This document shows positions 46,901 through 54,723 of a stretch of 64,000 nt of DNA, one piece after another. The notes below the pieces were generated by a model, which did no database searches, was not told where the DNA came from, and was given only the letters and a program-made list of their open reading frames with translations. Numbering within the stretch: position 1 is the stretch's first letter; each line of letters begins with the position of its first letter. The stretch is taken from NCBI RefSeq assembly GCF_041647995.1, contig NZ_JARRIB010000003.1:186001-250000 (forward strand), read 5' to 3'. Position numbers and translations under genes: made by a program. The stretch is from Pyrococcus kukulkanii. GTDB taxonomy: Archaea; Methanobacteriota_B; Thermococci; Thermococcales; Thermococcaceae.

Positions 46901-47162
46901 TTTTTATAATTCCTAAGTGTATATGTGAGGAACAACTTTATGTTTTGAACTCAACTTTCCGCGCACCTCCTATGTTCCACTATTGTATTGTATGGACACA
47001 TGCATGCTCTCTGGCATGTAAATAAGATGTAAAACTGACAACAGGAAAGTGTTCCTGGGATCTTTACAGAGTCAAGAACAAAAAGAGATGTCAAAGAGCT
47101 CTTATCGCCAAGATTTATATAATGTTGAGAGGAAACAAACATAACCACTTACTCAAACTAGC
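46901..47162. other. intergenic gap, convergent gene ends
   Basis: About 260 bases between the helicase relic and the methyltransferase gene. No gene seen. It has tttatataatg-like AT-rich stretches near 47117 but no clear signal. Confidence 0.4.
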
Positions 47163-48368
47163 TCAACGCTTCGCTTTCAATACCACTAGGTGTTCCGTTT
47201 CAATACCACTTGGTGAAGCGTTCTTTCTATTCCTGAAGAGCTTTCTGCTTTTTATTACATCAACGTAAGTTATGACATGCTCGAAACCTTCTTCTTCGAG
47301 ATGTTCAGTAAAAATAATGTCATACGGTGGATCTATGCCTGAGAAGGATGCATTTCCGACAAATATAGCCAAGTAATCTGTTATCCTACTACCTAATCTT
47401 TCAAAAACTCCAAGGACAGAAGTGAAATATTTCTCATACACCCTGACGAGTTTTGGATTTTTCTTTTCAATTATATTATAGTACCTCTCATATGTTTTGG
47501 AATGAATCTCAATCGGCGGGATAGTCTTTTCATGTCGATAAGGTATTTCTAGCTTTGAAAGCTTGCGGATTTGTTTGTCGTCATAACCAAGCCAAGCAAG
47601 TTCAAGTTTGAAAGACCGGATATATTCATGCGCCATTCCATAAGGTGGAGAAGTAATAAGATGGTTTACTTCCCTATCAAGCTTGTAGTTTACAATATCA
47701 ATATGACCCCTCGCGATACACGTTCCTCCCTTATAATAAGTTTTGAACTCTGCGCTTGCTTTGTAGACATTCCTAACTGACTTTTCAAAAAAGTCGAGAA
47801 TAAGTTTATAAGGGTTTTCAGATTTCAACATCTTTTCAATTTCAATTCTTTTTTTCTTTGAGCGGAAAATTTTAGGAACTTGATCGTCTGCAAGCGAAAA
47901 TCGTCTTGAAGTTTTGAAAAGAGCAATAAGTGTTAGTGGGTGTGGATTTTCATAGTAAATTCCCCATAGCTTCTCAAGAACTTCGAGAAACTCGGGAGGA
48001 TACCATTCTTCAATCCTACTCCACTTAGGCTTGAAAATTGGTGCATTATTGAGCTGACGATACTGTGATATATCTGGGGGGGACTTTGGAAGATATGTTT
48101 TTGCCTCTAGGAGTGGTTCAATAATGGGATTTAGATCAAGACATAGTGCGTTCCTATTTGTTATAAGTGCCTCAACTCCAACAGTTCCAGAACCAGCAAA
48201 GGGATCAAGTAGCCAGTCTCCCTCTTTTGTATATTTCTCTATGAAAAAGCGAACTACTTGGGGAATGAATCGGGCTGGGTAATAATACATTCCATGAGAT
48301 GCGTATGTTGTACTAAGGGCAGGATAAACATCCCTGAAAGAAATTTCAACTCGTCTATAATTCTTCAT
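47163..48368 (-). CDS. DNA methyltransferase (N4-cytosine/N6-adenine type)
   Basis: Modification half of the element's restriction-modification pair, 401 aa. AdoMet motif I is LLDPFAGSGTVGVEA (residues 54-68); the catalytic motif IV is LITSPPYGMAHEY (TSPPYG), typical of amino-methyltransferases and often N4-cytosine. The HGMYYYPARFIPQVVRFF region precedes motif I. It starts ATG 48368 with GGTGATC upstream and overlaps the restriction gene by 4 bp (ATGA), so the two are co-translated. Recognition sequence unknown. Confidence 0.88.
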   Translation of the reverse strand: MKNYRRVEISFRDVYPALSTTYASHGMYYYPARFIPQVVRFFIEKYTKEGDWLLDPFAGSGTVGVEALITNRNALCLDLNPIIEPLLEAKTYLPKSPPDISQYRQLNNAPIFKPKWSRIEEWYPPEFLEVLEKLWGIYYENPHPLTLIALFKTSRRFSLADDQVPKIFRSKKKRIEIEKMLKSENPYKLILDFFEKSVRNVYKASAEFKTYYKGGTCIARGHIDIVNYKLDREVNHLITSPPYGMAHEYIRSFKLELAWLGYDDKQIRKLSKLEIPYRHEKTIPPIEIHSKTYERYYNIIEKKNPKLVRVYEKYFTSVLGVFERLGSRITDYLAIFVGNASFSGIDPPYDIIFTEHLEEEGFEHVITYVDVIKSRKLFRNRKNASPSGIETEHLVVLKAKR

Positions 48369-49801
48369 TTGATCACCTCTCCCTTACGAATTTTCACAAA
48401 TTTATCTAACTTTCCTTGTCTTTTATTAGGGTTGCCTTGTTCTCGAATTTTCTGGAGTTTGTGGAGTTTCTTTCTGGTATTTGGATCAACACCAATTACA
48501 TTGCAAATTTCCTCAAGATGCTCATAAACTATTCTTAGAATTAGCAGATCACGGATGTAGTTGAGCTTATCTCCCAGTGCACTAAAGGGTATTATATCAT
48601 CTCTGCCTCTAATGTACGGTGAGATTTCTTTTGCCATTTCAGCACTACATTCTCTATAATTTTCAAGACACTCTGAGGAAGATAACTTTTTCTGTAGAGC
48701 TGGGGTAAGCTTCTCTTCGAAAATCATTGCGTTTGTCTTTCCATATTTCACTAGATTTTCAAGTTCAAGAGTTGCAATCGCATAAGAAAGCCATAGATCA
48801 TCCCACATAGAGACAAGTTCAAGGTATTTAGAGTACTCTTCAATAATTTTATTGGTTATTTCAGAACTTATCTCATCTCTCTCACTGACCTCTGTTAGAA
48901 TAGTACTTACAAGTTCCTTAGCTCCATAAAGGATACAAACCTTGAGTTTCTCTTTTAGTTCAACGACTTCTCCATTCTTTAGTTTCTCTTTTATTTCTTC
49001 TACTCTCTCCCTCTCAAGATCTATCATATCTAACAATTTATTTATTAGCGTTATTTTCTGTTGGGGAAGGGTACTACTCTCGGGTTTCACCCATACATAA
49101 ATTATGTAAAGAATTTCTTTCTGAAGATCAGCACGGTAAAGATCGCGAAGAAGCTCAGCAAGAGAAGACTTCGCAGTAGCACCACCTGTGTCGTCACGAG
49201 ACCTCATTTGTAATATAAGAACTTTATCACTAACCTCTGCTAATATATCTATATCATGTCTCTCAAGAATATCCTTCGCTAGTTTTTCGTTACAAAATAC
49301 TTCCTTCAAAATTTCTATTTTTTTGCTTTTGGAGGGTGCAATGTGTAGTTTCACACCAACTTGATCACTTTCTAGGATTTTTGCAAGAATATTCTCGAGA
49401 GCTTTCCCTTGCCTCGCTTCAAATGATCTATGGACATATTGTTGGAAAGCAAATTGATAGAGGCTGTAAAGTGCAAGCTTGTCATATACCCCAGAAGAGA
49501 CAAGGATCTCAGCTCTACCTAGACCAAAGGCGACTTTCTTCGTTTCATCAAGGTTGTCTTTATAATCCCTCAAGTGTACACCTCCATCAGTAAAAATAGC
49601 ATCTATAAGGATAAGAGCAAGCTTCAAAGGACTTTGTAGGTTATTTATTATTTCAGTAAGGATATCTAAGTTTTTATTTTCATCATTGTCCCTACTATTA
49701 TGCGCTTCTCTTTTTCTGTTACTCCTGGCCCTTATAACCTCAAGAGTCAGAAGTATACGAGGATAAAAACCGTCTTCTTGAGATACTTTTTTGAATGACA
49801 T
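48365..49801 (-). CDS. putative type II restriction endonuclease
   Basis: From ATG 49801 (RBS ggggtgat; the frame opens at GTG 49816) the protein is 478 aa. It directly precedes the methyltransferase and shares an ATGA junction. A PD-(D/E)xK-like core reads HDIDILAEVSDKVLILQMRSRDDTGG: acidic DID, then a QxR in place of the usual ExK, and DDTGGATAKSSL after it. The rest is mostly helical, charged, without known domains. Nuclease role is inferred from the pairing and core; it is not a standard family I can name. A TATA (ttttataaaag, about 49837-49847) lies upstream. Confidence 0.7.
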   Translation of the reverse strand: MSFKKVSQEDGFYPRILLTLEVIRARSNRKREAHNSRDNDENKNLDILTEIINNLQSPLKLALILIDAIFTDGGVHLRDYKDNLDETKKVAFGLGRAEILVSSGVYDKLALYSLYQFAFQQYVHRSFEARQGKALENILAKILESDQVGVKLHIAPSKSKKIEILKEVFCNEKLAKDILERHDIDILAEVSDKVLILQMRSRDDTGGATAKSSLAELLRDLYRADLQKEILYIIYVWVKPESSTLPQQKITLINKLLDMIDLERERVEEIKEKLKNGEVVELKEKLKVCILYGAKELVSTILTEVSERDEISSEITNKIIEEYSKYLELVSMWDDLWLSYAIATLELENLVKYGKTNAMIFEEKLTPALQKKLSSSECLENYRECSAEMAKEISPYIRGRDDIIPFSALGDKLNYIRDLLILRIVYEHLEEICNVIGVDPNTRKKLHKLQKIREQGNPNKRQGKLDKFVKIRKGEVIK

Positions 49802-49836
49802 AATAATCACCCCCACGTAGTTACTACTCTTCGAGC

Positions 49837-49847
49837 TTTTATAAAAG
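49837..49847 (-). promoter_or_regulatory. TATA box of the restriction-modification operon
   Basis: On the minus strand ttttataaaag lies about 40 nt before the ATG at 49801. Confidence 0.55.
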
Positions 49848-50053
49848 GCGCGGTGTAAATAATTGGTTGGCTAAAACCTTTTTTTTCTTTTGTATGATTC
49901 TAAAGAGTATTGCTTGAGCTCTTCTAACCGAATCTATTACTTCTACGAATTTGTAAAACTACATCACAGTTGAATACATATTCTCTACAAAATTACCTGT
50001 TGATATAGTAAACAAACCCCTATAAGTTTCTATGAGAATACACTATATTCGAG

Positions 50054-50509
50054 GTGGACGCAGTGTCTGGGAAGATAAAATTTAGAAAAGAGGATGGAAG
50101 AGGTGAAATAGAAAACACTTTGGGGAGAGGATACTACCACACACGCACTATCTTCATGGAGAGGAATCCATTTCTCGGTACATATAAAGTAAACAAGTAT
50201 CCATTATTGCTCATAAGCTTAGTTCCCCTTATCTTTGACCATCCATTTATACCTATGCTACTTGTGGGGCTAGTTCTCGCGACGATAAATGCTTATGGTC
50301 ATTATCATAAGTCTAAGGCAACCCTCTAGGGCGCGATAACAGCAGGCTTTAGTCTGTACGTTGAGAACATTGCGGCTTTATATTTCCTTATATCTATCCT
50401 TTACTTGATTTATAATGTTTTCAAGAGCCCACTTTATCCTCTAGCCTTTCTGGTGTTGGATTATGCGCTTCCAAAGATATTTATGAGAATTTGGAGGTGG
50501 TTGAGATGA
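50054..50509 (+). pseudogene. membrane protein gene with in-frame TAG
   Basis: Starting GTG 50054 (RBS gaggtgg), the frame reads MERNPFLGTYKVNKYPLLLISLVPLIFDHP and ends KATL at TAG 50327-50329. The same phase then stays open from GGC 50330 to TGA 50507-50509, reading GAITAGFSLYVENIAALYFLISILYLIYNVF and so on. The whole is one 151-codon protein with about four membrane helices split by a single TAG. The end TGA overlaps the next gene's ATG (50506), a coupling junction that supports the longer gene. The stop is probably a nonsense mutation. Confidence 0.65.
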
Positions 50510-50982
50510 TAATAGATGGATTTGGAAAAATTGGAGAAATGATTGCTGCATCGATAGTTATGTACCTTATTAGTGGTATACTTGGGATATTATGTTGGTT
50601 ATATTTCATCCCGAAAGGAGAAGTCATAGCTCACTTTGGAGAATTTGCTGCGATTCCACGCATATTTGAACTCATGAAGAAAGCTGAGACACTTGATGAG
50701 AAAATTTACTACTACTATCAGCTCCTCAAGCTCGAGGCAAGGATGCCTTTAGTGATTGTAAAATTTGAGAATGCCAGCCAAAACACTAAAGAAGTTTCTG
50801 GAGAGAAGTTCAAGAAAAAGACTTTCAGAGGTATGCTAAAGAAATTCCTAATAGATTTGACTGTCAGCGATAAAGAGCCTGAAACCCCTGTTACATACTA
50901 CTCCAACCTCGCGAAGCTAATTATTAGGAACACTAAGGCTAGTTCAAGCTCCCCAAAACTTACTCCAAGTGTACTCGAGTAA
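50506..50982 (+). CDS. element-borne membrane protein, unknown function
   Basis: About 158 aa from ATG 50506, which overlaps the preceding stop. A membrane helix (AASIVMYLISGILGILCWLYF) is followed by an about 100-residue cytosolic part (IPRIFELMKKAETLDEKIYYYYQLLKLEARMP). No family recognised. It may act with the preceding membrane protein. Confidence 0.6.
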   Translation: MIIDGFGKIGEMIAASIVMYLISGILGILCWLYFIPKGEVIAHFGEFAAIPRIFELMKKAETLDEKIYYYYQLLKLEARMPLVIVKFENASQNTKEVSGEKFKKKTFRGMLKKFLIDLTVSDKEPETPVTYYSNLAKLIIRNTKASSSSPKLTPSVLE

Positions 50983-51027
50983 TAGTATGCTTTATTGCCT
51001 TTTAGTCTAGTTTCTACATCCTAAATT

Positions 51028-51940
51028 TTATTTTCCAACTATAAGCTTGAAATATACCTCCCTTTCAAGCCAGTCAATGTATTGCCTCATTGCTTCAAGG
51101 GAGAGAGTGAACAGCGAAAGATAGTGGCGGGCAAGAACGGATCTAGGAACCCTACCCTGAATATAATCTACGACACTATCTTGAACTCCCAGGCGATAGA
51201 GAAAAGTCGCTTGTGTCTTTCGAAGTTTATGTCATTTGATATTCTCCCTCTTTGAGTAGTTGTTGAGAATATCTAGAGAAACCTTCACTTTCCTGTTTGC
51301 AAAGTATTTAGCCACCTCAATGGATAGGAAGCAGACAAAAGCTCTCTTTGTTTTTGTGTTTTTGTTTAGACTTACCCATGCCACTTTTCCTTCTGACTGA
51401 AAACCTTCAGACCTCAGCTTTTGGACTGCAAGAACAAGCTCACTCCTTCGGAGGCCACTCTCAAGCCCCAAGCGTATAAGGTAATGTAATCGCGGGTCTG
51501 ATGTTTGTGTCCTTGAAAGGAGTTCAATAACTTCTTGCACGGTGAACACTGTAGTGTCCACGTGCTCGTTCTCCTTGAACTTGATACGCTTCTTGATATC
51601 ATTTGCTGTGGTCTCGTCGAGGATTCCCTGTTCAACAAGGAAGTTTAGGAAGCTCCTCACTCCCCTGACTTCGTTTTTCGACCTCGCTTTGAATATATTC
51701 CAGCCTCCAGCAATTTTTCCTACGATGGAACAATACTGTCGAAATACTTTCTCCACCACCCTCGCTTTGAGCCAGCGACAGTATTCGGTGTGGTAAGTGT
51801 TTGCGAGTTGGGTGATGCGGGACGCCCAAATTTGCTGTTCGGATAAATCCCAGCTTCTTTCGGCGAATAGAGGGCTCAGCTTTCTCCAAGACCGACTGAT
51901 AAGCGGGAGGTCCGGGGTTCGAAGCCCCGCGGGCCCACCA
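51028..51940 (-). pseudogene. int: integrase C-terminal part int(C), with in-frame TGA
   Basis: Tyrosine recombinase reading inward from attR. The segment within the tRNA copy encodes GGPAGLRTPDLPLIS. Next come a helical N-domain (RQYCSIVGKIAGGW, NEVRGVRSFLNFLVEQG) and Arg I in GLESGLRRSELV. TGA 51234-51232 falls after KRENIK, and the same phase then reads HKLRKTQATFLYRLG (HxxR) and ARHYLS (catalytic Tyr), ending at TAA 51030-51028. All catalytic residues exist in DNA, but the stop would remove the last half of the active site. The upstream frame runs into host DNA to 52035. Confidence 0.85.
51896..51940 (+). repeat. attR: 45-bp copy of tRNA-Ile 3' end
   Basis: Identical to 42364-42408. It defines the right border of the element. 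Host sequence resumes at 51941. Confidence 0.95.
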
Positions 51941-52038
51941 AAATACCTTGTAGGGATAAATTTTAGGAGCAAGCTTCTCCTAGTTAAAAAGTTCATAGGT
52001 CGGTTGTACTGCGTATGATGACCTCTCTTTATCATTGT

Positions 52039-53055
52039 CTAAAACGACCACCAAGGGCTCAAAATATCTTTAACTTCTTCAACAATTTTAAGCGTTTCAT
52101 AGCTCGGTTGCCCATCATCTCTGGCCTCTTTTTCCTCATATCCCTTAACAAAAGCGGGAAAACCTTTCTTTAAACCAACATTATAGCCCCCTTCAAATAT
52201 CATGCCGAGAGGATATCTTCTAAGGGAGGCTCCAGCATAAGAGAAGAACTTCTCAGTAAGCTTAAGAGTTGTCAATCCGTCCCCTTTAAAGCCATCAAAT
52301 CCTGCAGACACTAAAACTATCTCCGGTGTAACTTCCTCCAAGATTGGGATGACTATCTCATTCCAGGCAAATATATAATCAGAATCATTGGAATAGTGAG
52401 GCATTGGGATGTTTATCTTGCTCCCCTTAGCTAATCCTCCACCTATCTCACTCTCGTAACCGGTCCAAGGATAAATGTCCCTTTCATGGAGATCTATGTG
52501 GATAACATCGGGGTCATGCCAGAATATCTCCTGGGTTCCGTTTCCATGGTGGGCGTCAAAATCAACTACAACGATTTTTTCTAGTCCTTCATCCTTCAAT
52601 GCCAAGACAGCGGCAGCGATGTTGTTGAAGATGCAGAAGCCAAGTGTCGAGGCTCCCATTGCTTTCCCCCTTCTGCCAGCGTGATGTCCTGGAGGCCTAA
52701 CGAGAGCCATGTTTAGGCCTCCATATCGCAATGCAGCCAATGTTGCCAATTTCGATGCCCCTAAAGCCGTGAGGGCTGCTTCCCAAGTTCCTGGGCATAC
52801 ATAAGTGTCCGGATCAAGGTATCTTCTTCCTTCCTCAACGGCCCTTTTAACGAATTCAACATATGTAGGATCATGGATCCTTTTAACAAAAGACTCATCC
52901 ACAGGCATTGGCTCAAGAATCCTGTCATCAAGCCTCAGTTCCCTTATGACAGATATCAATATCCATAATCTCCCAGGATTTTCTGGATGATAGTTTTCTG
53001 GCTTATGCTGGAGGAACTTTCGTGAGTAGTAAATCTCGCCTATCATAAGAGGCAC
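52039..53055 (-). CDS. histone deacetylase/acetoin utilisation (AcuC)-family protein
   Basis: A 338-aa zinc amidohydrolase of the arginase/deacetylase fold. Active-site His pair is in RPPGHHAGR, and metal ligands in DFDAHHGNGTQEIF and IDLHERDIYPWTG. Such archaeal enzymes deacetylate acetylated Lys in proteins or acetylpolyamines. It is not clear which here; polyamines are plausible in a hyperthermophile. It borders attR of the element. The start at 53055 is preceded by a purine-rich stretch, and a second Met (MIGEIYYSR) four codons in is also possible. Confidence 0.9.
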   Translation of the reverse strand: MPLMIGEIYYSRKFLQHKPENYHPENPGRLWILISVIRELRLDDRILEPMPVDESFVKRIHDPTYVEFVKRAVEEGRRYLDPDTYVCPGTWEAALTALGASKLATLAALRYGGLNMALVRPPGHHAGRRGKAMGASTLGFCIFNNIAAAVLALKDEGLEKIVVVDFDAHHGNGTQEIFWHDPDVIHIDLHERDIYPWTGYESEIGGGLAKGSKINIPMPHYSNDSDYIFAWNEIVIPILEEVTPEIVLVSAGFDGFKGDGLTTLKLTEKFFSYAGASLRRYPLGMIFEGGYNVGLKKGFPAFVKGYEEKEARDDGQPSYETLKIVEEVKDILSPWWSF

Positions 53056-53128
53056 CCTCTGAAGCTAAAACTCCTGGGGTATATAGAAGAGCTATTTATA
53101 AGAGTTTTTCAAAACAAAATTAGAAAAA

Positions 53129-53380
53129 TCAGGCCAGGCTTATGCCGGCCTGCTCAAGGGCCTGCCTAACTTCTTCGTCGCTAGCCCCTCTTGGGATATT
53201 AACCTTCTCTGGAAGGGGCTCGATATGCTTGATGTTCATCCTTCTCCTCTTAACCTTGTTGAGGCCAGCCCCAGTAACGAGAACAAAGTTCTTGTCTATA
53301 ATGTCCACAACAACGACCTTCTGACCGGCCCTTCTACCTGCGATAACTACGGCAATCCTACCAACCTCAATTGCAGGCAT
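53129..53380 (-). CDS. rpl14e: 50S ribosomal protein L14e
   Basis: Archaeal/eukaryal ribosomal protein of 83 aa with the KOW-like start [36 protein letters not shown] and [15 protein letters not shown]. It is the last gene of the L34e-cmk-L14e cluster, which is typical of archaea and is often followed by truB; here it is not followed by truB. Spacing to cmk is zero bases. Confidence 0.96.
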   Translation of the reverse strand: MPAIEVGRIAVVIAGRRAGQKVVVVDIIDKNFVLVTGAGLNKVKRRRMNIKHIEPLPEKVNIPRGASDEEVRQALEQAGISLA

Positions 53381-53959
53381 TCATCCCACCTCCTTTCCTT
53401 TTTTCGACCCCGCGTCGCCGACGGGGTCCAGGTGGTCAATAGCGGCCTTCACGATTGCGAAGACCCCATCGGGCGACCATTTAGAGGTATCAATTATCAA
53501 ATCGTAAATCGAAAGGTCGTTGATGTCGATCCCATAGAGGTTTAAATATCTTTTCCTGTTCTGCTTTTCCCTCTCAGCTATTTTCATAAACGCCTCTTCA
53601 ACGCTAATACCTTCCCTTCTCGCAACCCTTTCAGCCCTAACCCTGATTGGAGCGTCAAGCCAAATCTTTAAGTCAGCGTTCTTGACCATCCATCCAGCTA
53701 ATCTGCCCTCTATAACAACGTTGCACTCCTTTGCAGCCTCAATTTGCCTTCTATCAACCTCCCTATCTATCTCGGGGTGAAGTTCAGCGTACTTCTGGAA
53801 CTCCTCCAATGTCATCCCCATTTCCTTGGCCATCTGCCTGAATATTAACCCAGCGTAGACGTGCTTGAAGCCGTAGTGCTTGGCCAGGTTCCTACATAGT
53901 GTGGTCGTTCCTGAACCGGCTAGACCACTGACTGTTATGACGAGGCACCCCTTTGGCAT
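53381..53959 (-). CDS. cmk: cytidylate kinase
   Basis: It phosphorylates CMP/dCMP. The ATG 53959 gives 192 aa, the usual length for archaeal Cmk; the frame also opens at 53974. P-loop: ITVSGLAGSGTTTLCRNLA (GLAGSGTT, unusual in lacking the GK Lys, as in the archaeal branch). Further features are IEGRLAGWMVKNADLKIWLD and RVARREGISVEEA. It is between L34e and L14e genes, overlapping L34e at the long start. Confidence 0.93.
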   Translation of the reverse strand: MPKGCLVITVSGLAGSGTTTLCRNLAKHYGFKHVYAGLIFRQMAKEMGMTLEEFQKYAELHPEIDREVDRRQIEAAKECNVVIEGRLAGWMVKNADLKIWLDAPIRVRAERVARREGISVEEAFMKIAEREKQNRKRYLNLYGIDINDLSIYDLIIDTSKWSPDGVFAIVKAAIDHLDPVGDAGSKKGKEVG

Positions 53960-53970
53960 GGGGCACCCCT

Positions 53971-54243
53971 TCAAGCTCCGAGCTGAGATCTAATTTGTTC
54001 CTTCATCACCCTGCGCATACACTTGGGACAGAGGTATGGGTAGGGCCTCTCTGGCCTCTTCTTGGTCTTCGGTAGTTTCCTCATCTCAACAGGCCTGCCC
54101 CTTGGTATTCCATTGAGAGGTCTGCCGCAAATAGCACAGTGAGCGATCTTAGGCTTCCTTCTCTCGAAGTGTATTACAACCCTCCCCCCTGGGGTCCTGA
54201 CGTACTTCCTCCTCCATGACCTTGACCTGTACATTGGCTTCAT
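53971..54243 (-). CDS. rpl34e: 50S ribosomal protein L34e
   Basis: From ATG 54243 (after gaggtgg), 90 aa. It is basic with the zinc-finger pair [10 protein letters not shown] and LCPKCMRRV, and the start [19 protein letters not shown]. It begins the L34e-cmk-L14e cluster and is divergent from the small conserved gene at 54335. Confidence 0.95.
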   Translation of the reverse strand: MKPMYRSRSWRRKYVRTPGGRVVIHFERRKPKIAHCAICGRPLNGIPRGRPVEMRKLPKTKKRPERPYPYLCPKCMRRVMKEQIRSQLGA

Positions 54244-54334
54244 TCTCTCCACCTCGCTTTAGGCATTAAGGGGGATGTTTTTAAATTTAACCAAAGGGCT
54301 TAAGTTTAAAAGCCCACGACCCAAGCAGGGTGTG

Positions 54335-54583
54335 ATGAGGATGGAGCCAAAGCCGATGATATTCGAGGGAGACCCCGAAGTAATAGGTGGGGCAGATGAG
54401 GAGGTTGATGCGGGGGAGGAAACCGTTGAGCAATTCTTCGCTCACAGCAAGGGGAATACGATCTATGTATCTTTCGCGACAACCGATATGAAGGTAACAA
54501 TAGGCATTTCTCACGACAAGGCAACTTTAGAAGAACTCGTAAAGGCCGTGAAAGAATTACTTTCAGAGTTTAAGAGGAAGTGA
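54335..54583 (+). CDS. small conserved protein of unknown function
   Basis: The likely start is ATG 54335 (ggtgtg upstream; ATG 54341 is also possible), giving about 82 aa. It is acidic in the N-terminal half (DPEVIGGADEEVDAGEETVEQFF) and has a beta-hairpin/helix end (TIYVSFATTDMKVTIGISHD...LEELVKAVKELLSEF). It looks like a small one-domain protein, not recognised. It is divergent from the L34e operon. Confidence 0.65.
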   Translation: MRMEPKPMIFEGDPEVIGGADEEVDAGEETVEQFFAHSKGNTIYVSFATTDMKVTIGISHDKATLEELVKAVKELLSEFKRK

Positions 54584-54587
54584 CATT

Positions 54588-54635
54588 GTTCATGCATATG
54601 AACGAAATGCATACATATCGTTCATGCATGTGAAC
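54588..54635. promoter_or_regulatory. two tandem palindromes (operator-like) before the ATPase promoter
   Basis: Copy 1 (54588-54603) is GTTCATGCATATGAAC, with perfect 6-bp arms. Copy 2 (54620-54635) is GTTCATGCATGTGAAC with one mismatch. Their centres are 32 bp apart, about three helical turns, and copy 2 ends 4 bp before the TATA box (tttataaa, 54640-54647). This arrangement is what a dimeric regulator would need to block or activate TBP binding. Confidence 0.6.
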
Positions 54636-54639
54636 AATA

Positions 54640-54647
54640 TTTATAAA
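54640..54647 (+). promoter_or_regulatory. TATA box of the ATPase pseudogene at 54724
   Basis: The octamer tttataaa directly follows the palindrome pair; transcription would start near 54668-54672, about 55 nt before ATG 54724. Confidence 0.6.
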
Positions 54648-54723
54648 GGTTGAGGCACAATATTGTATGTATAGAAGAGAGAATAATAACCTCGCTTATT
54701 TCAACGAGTAAGAGGCTAATGGC

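Larger units (their letters stand above)
42409..51940. mobile_element. integrated element in tRNA-Ile with split SSV-type integrase (~9.5 kb)
   Basis: Bounded by the tRNA 3' end and its 45-bp copy. Content in order: int(N) on the minus strand, a repeat-rich non-coding left end, two small genes, a broken prim-pol-type gene, a UvrD-like helicase remnant, a restriction-modification pair on the minus strand, two membrane-protein genes, and int(C). This is the layout of Thermococcales integrative plasmids or virus-like elements that split their integrase on insertion. Several genes are broken, so it is probably trapped. It is not clearly pT26-2-like from genes I can recognise, and it lacks virion genes I could name. 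Confidence 0.9.

Noticed and set aside
47163-48368. Methyltransferase as a host housekeeping gene
   Set aside because: It lies inside the att borders and is coupled to the putative restriction gene, so it belongs to the element.
51226-51240. TGA in int(C) as a selenocysteine codon
   Set aside because: Thermococcales are not known to use Sec, and no SECIS or family reason for Sec in an integrase exists.
52020-52045. C-box-like ATGATGA near attR
   Set aside because: No D box or second guide unit follows on either strand.
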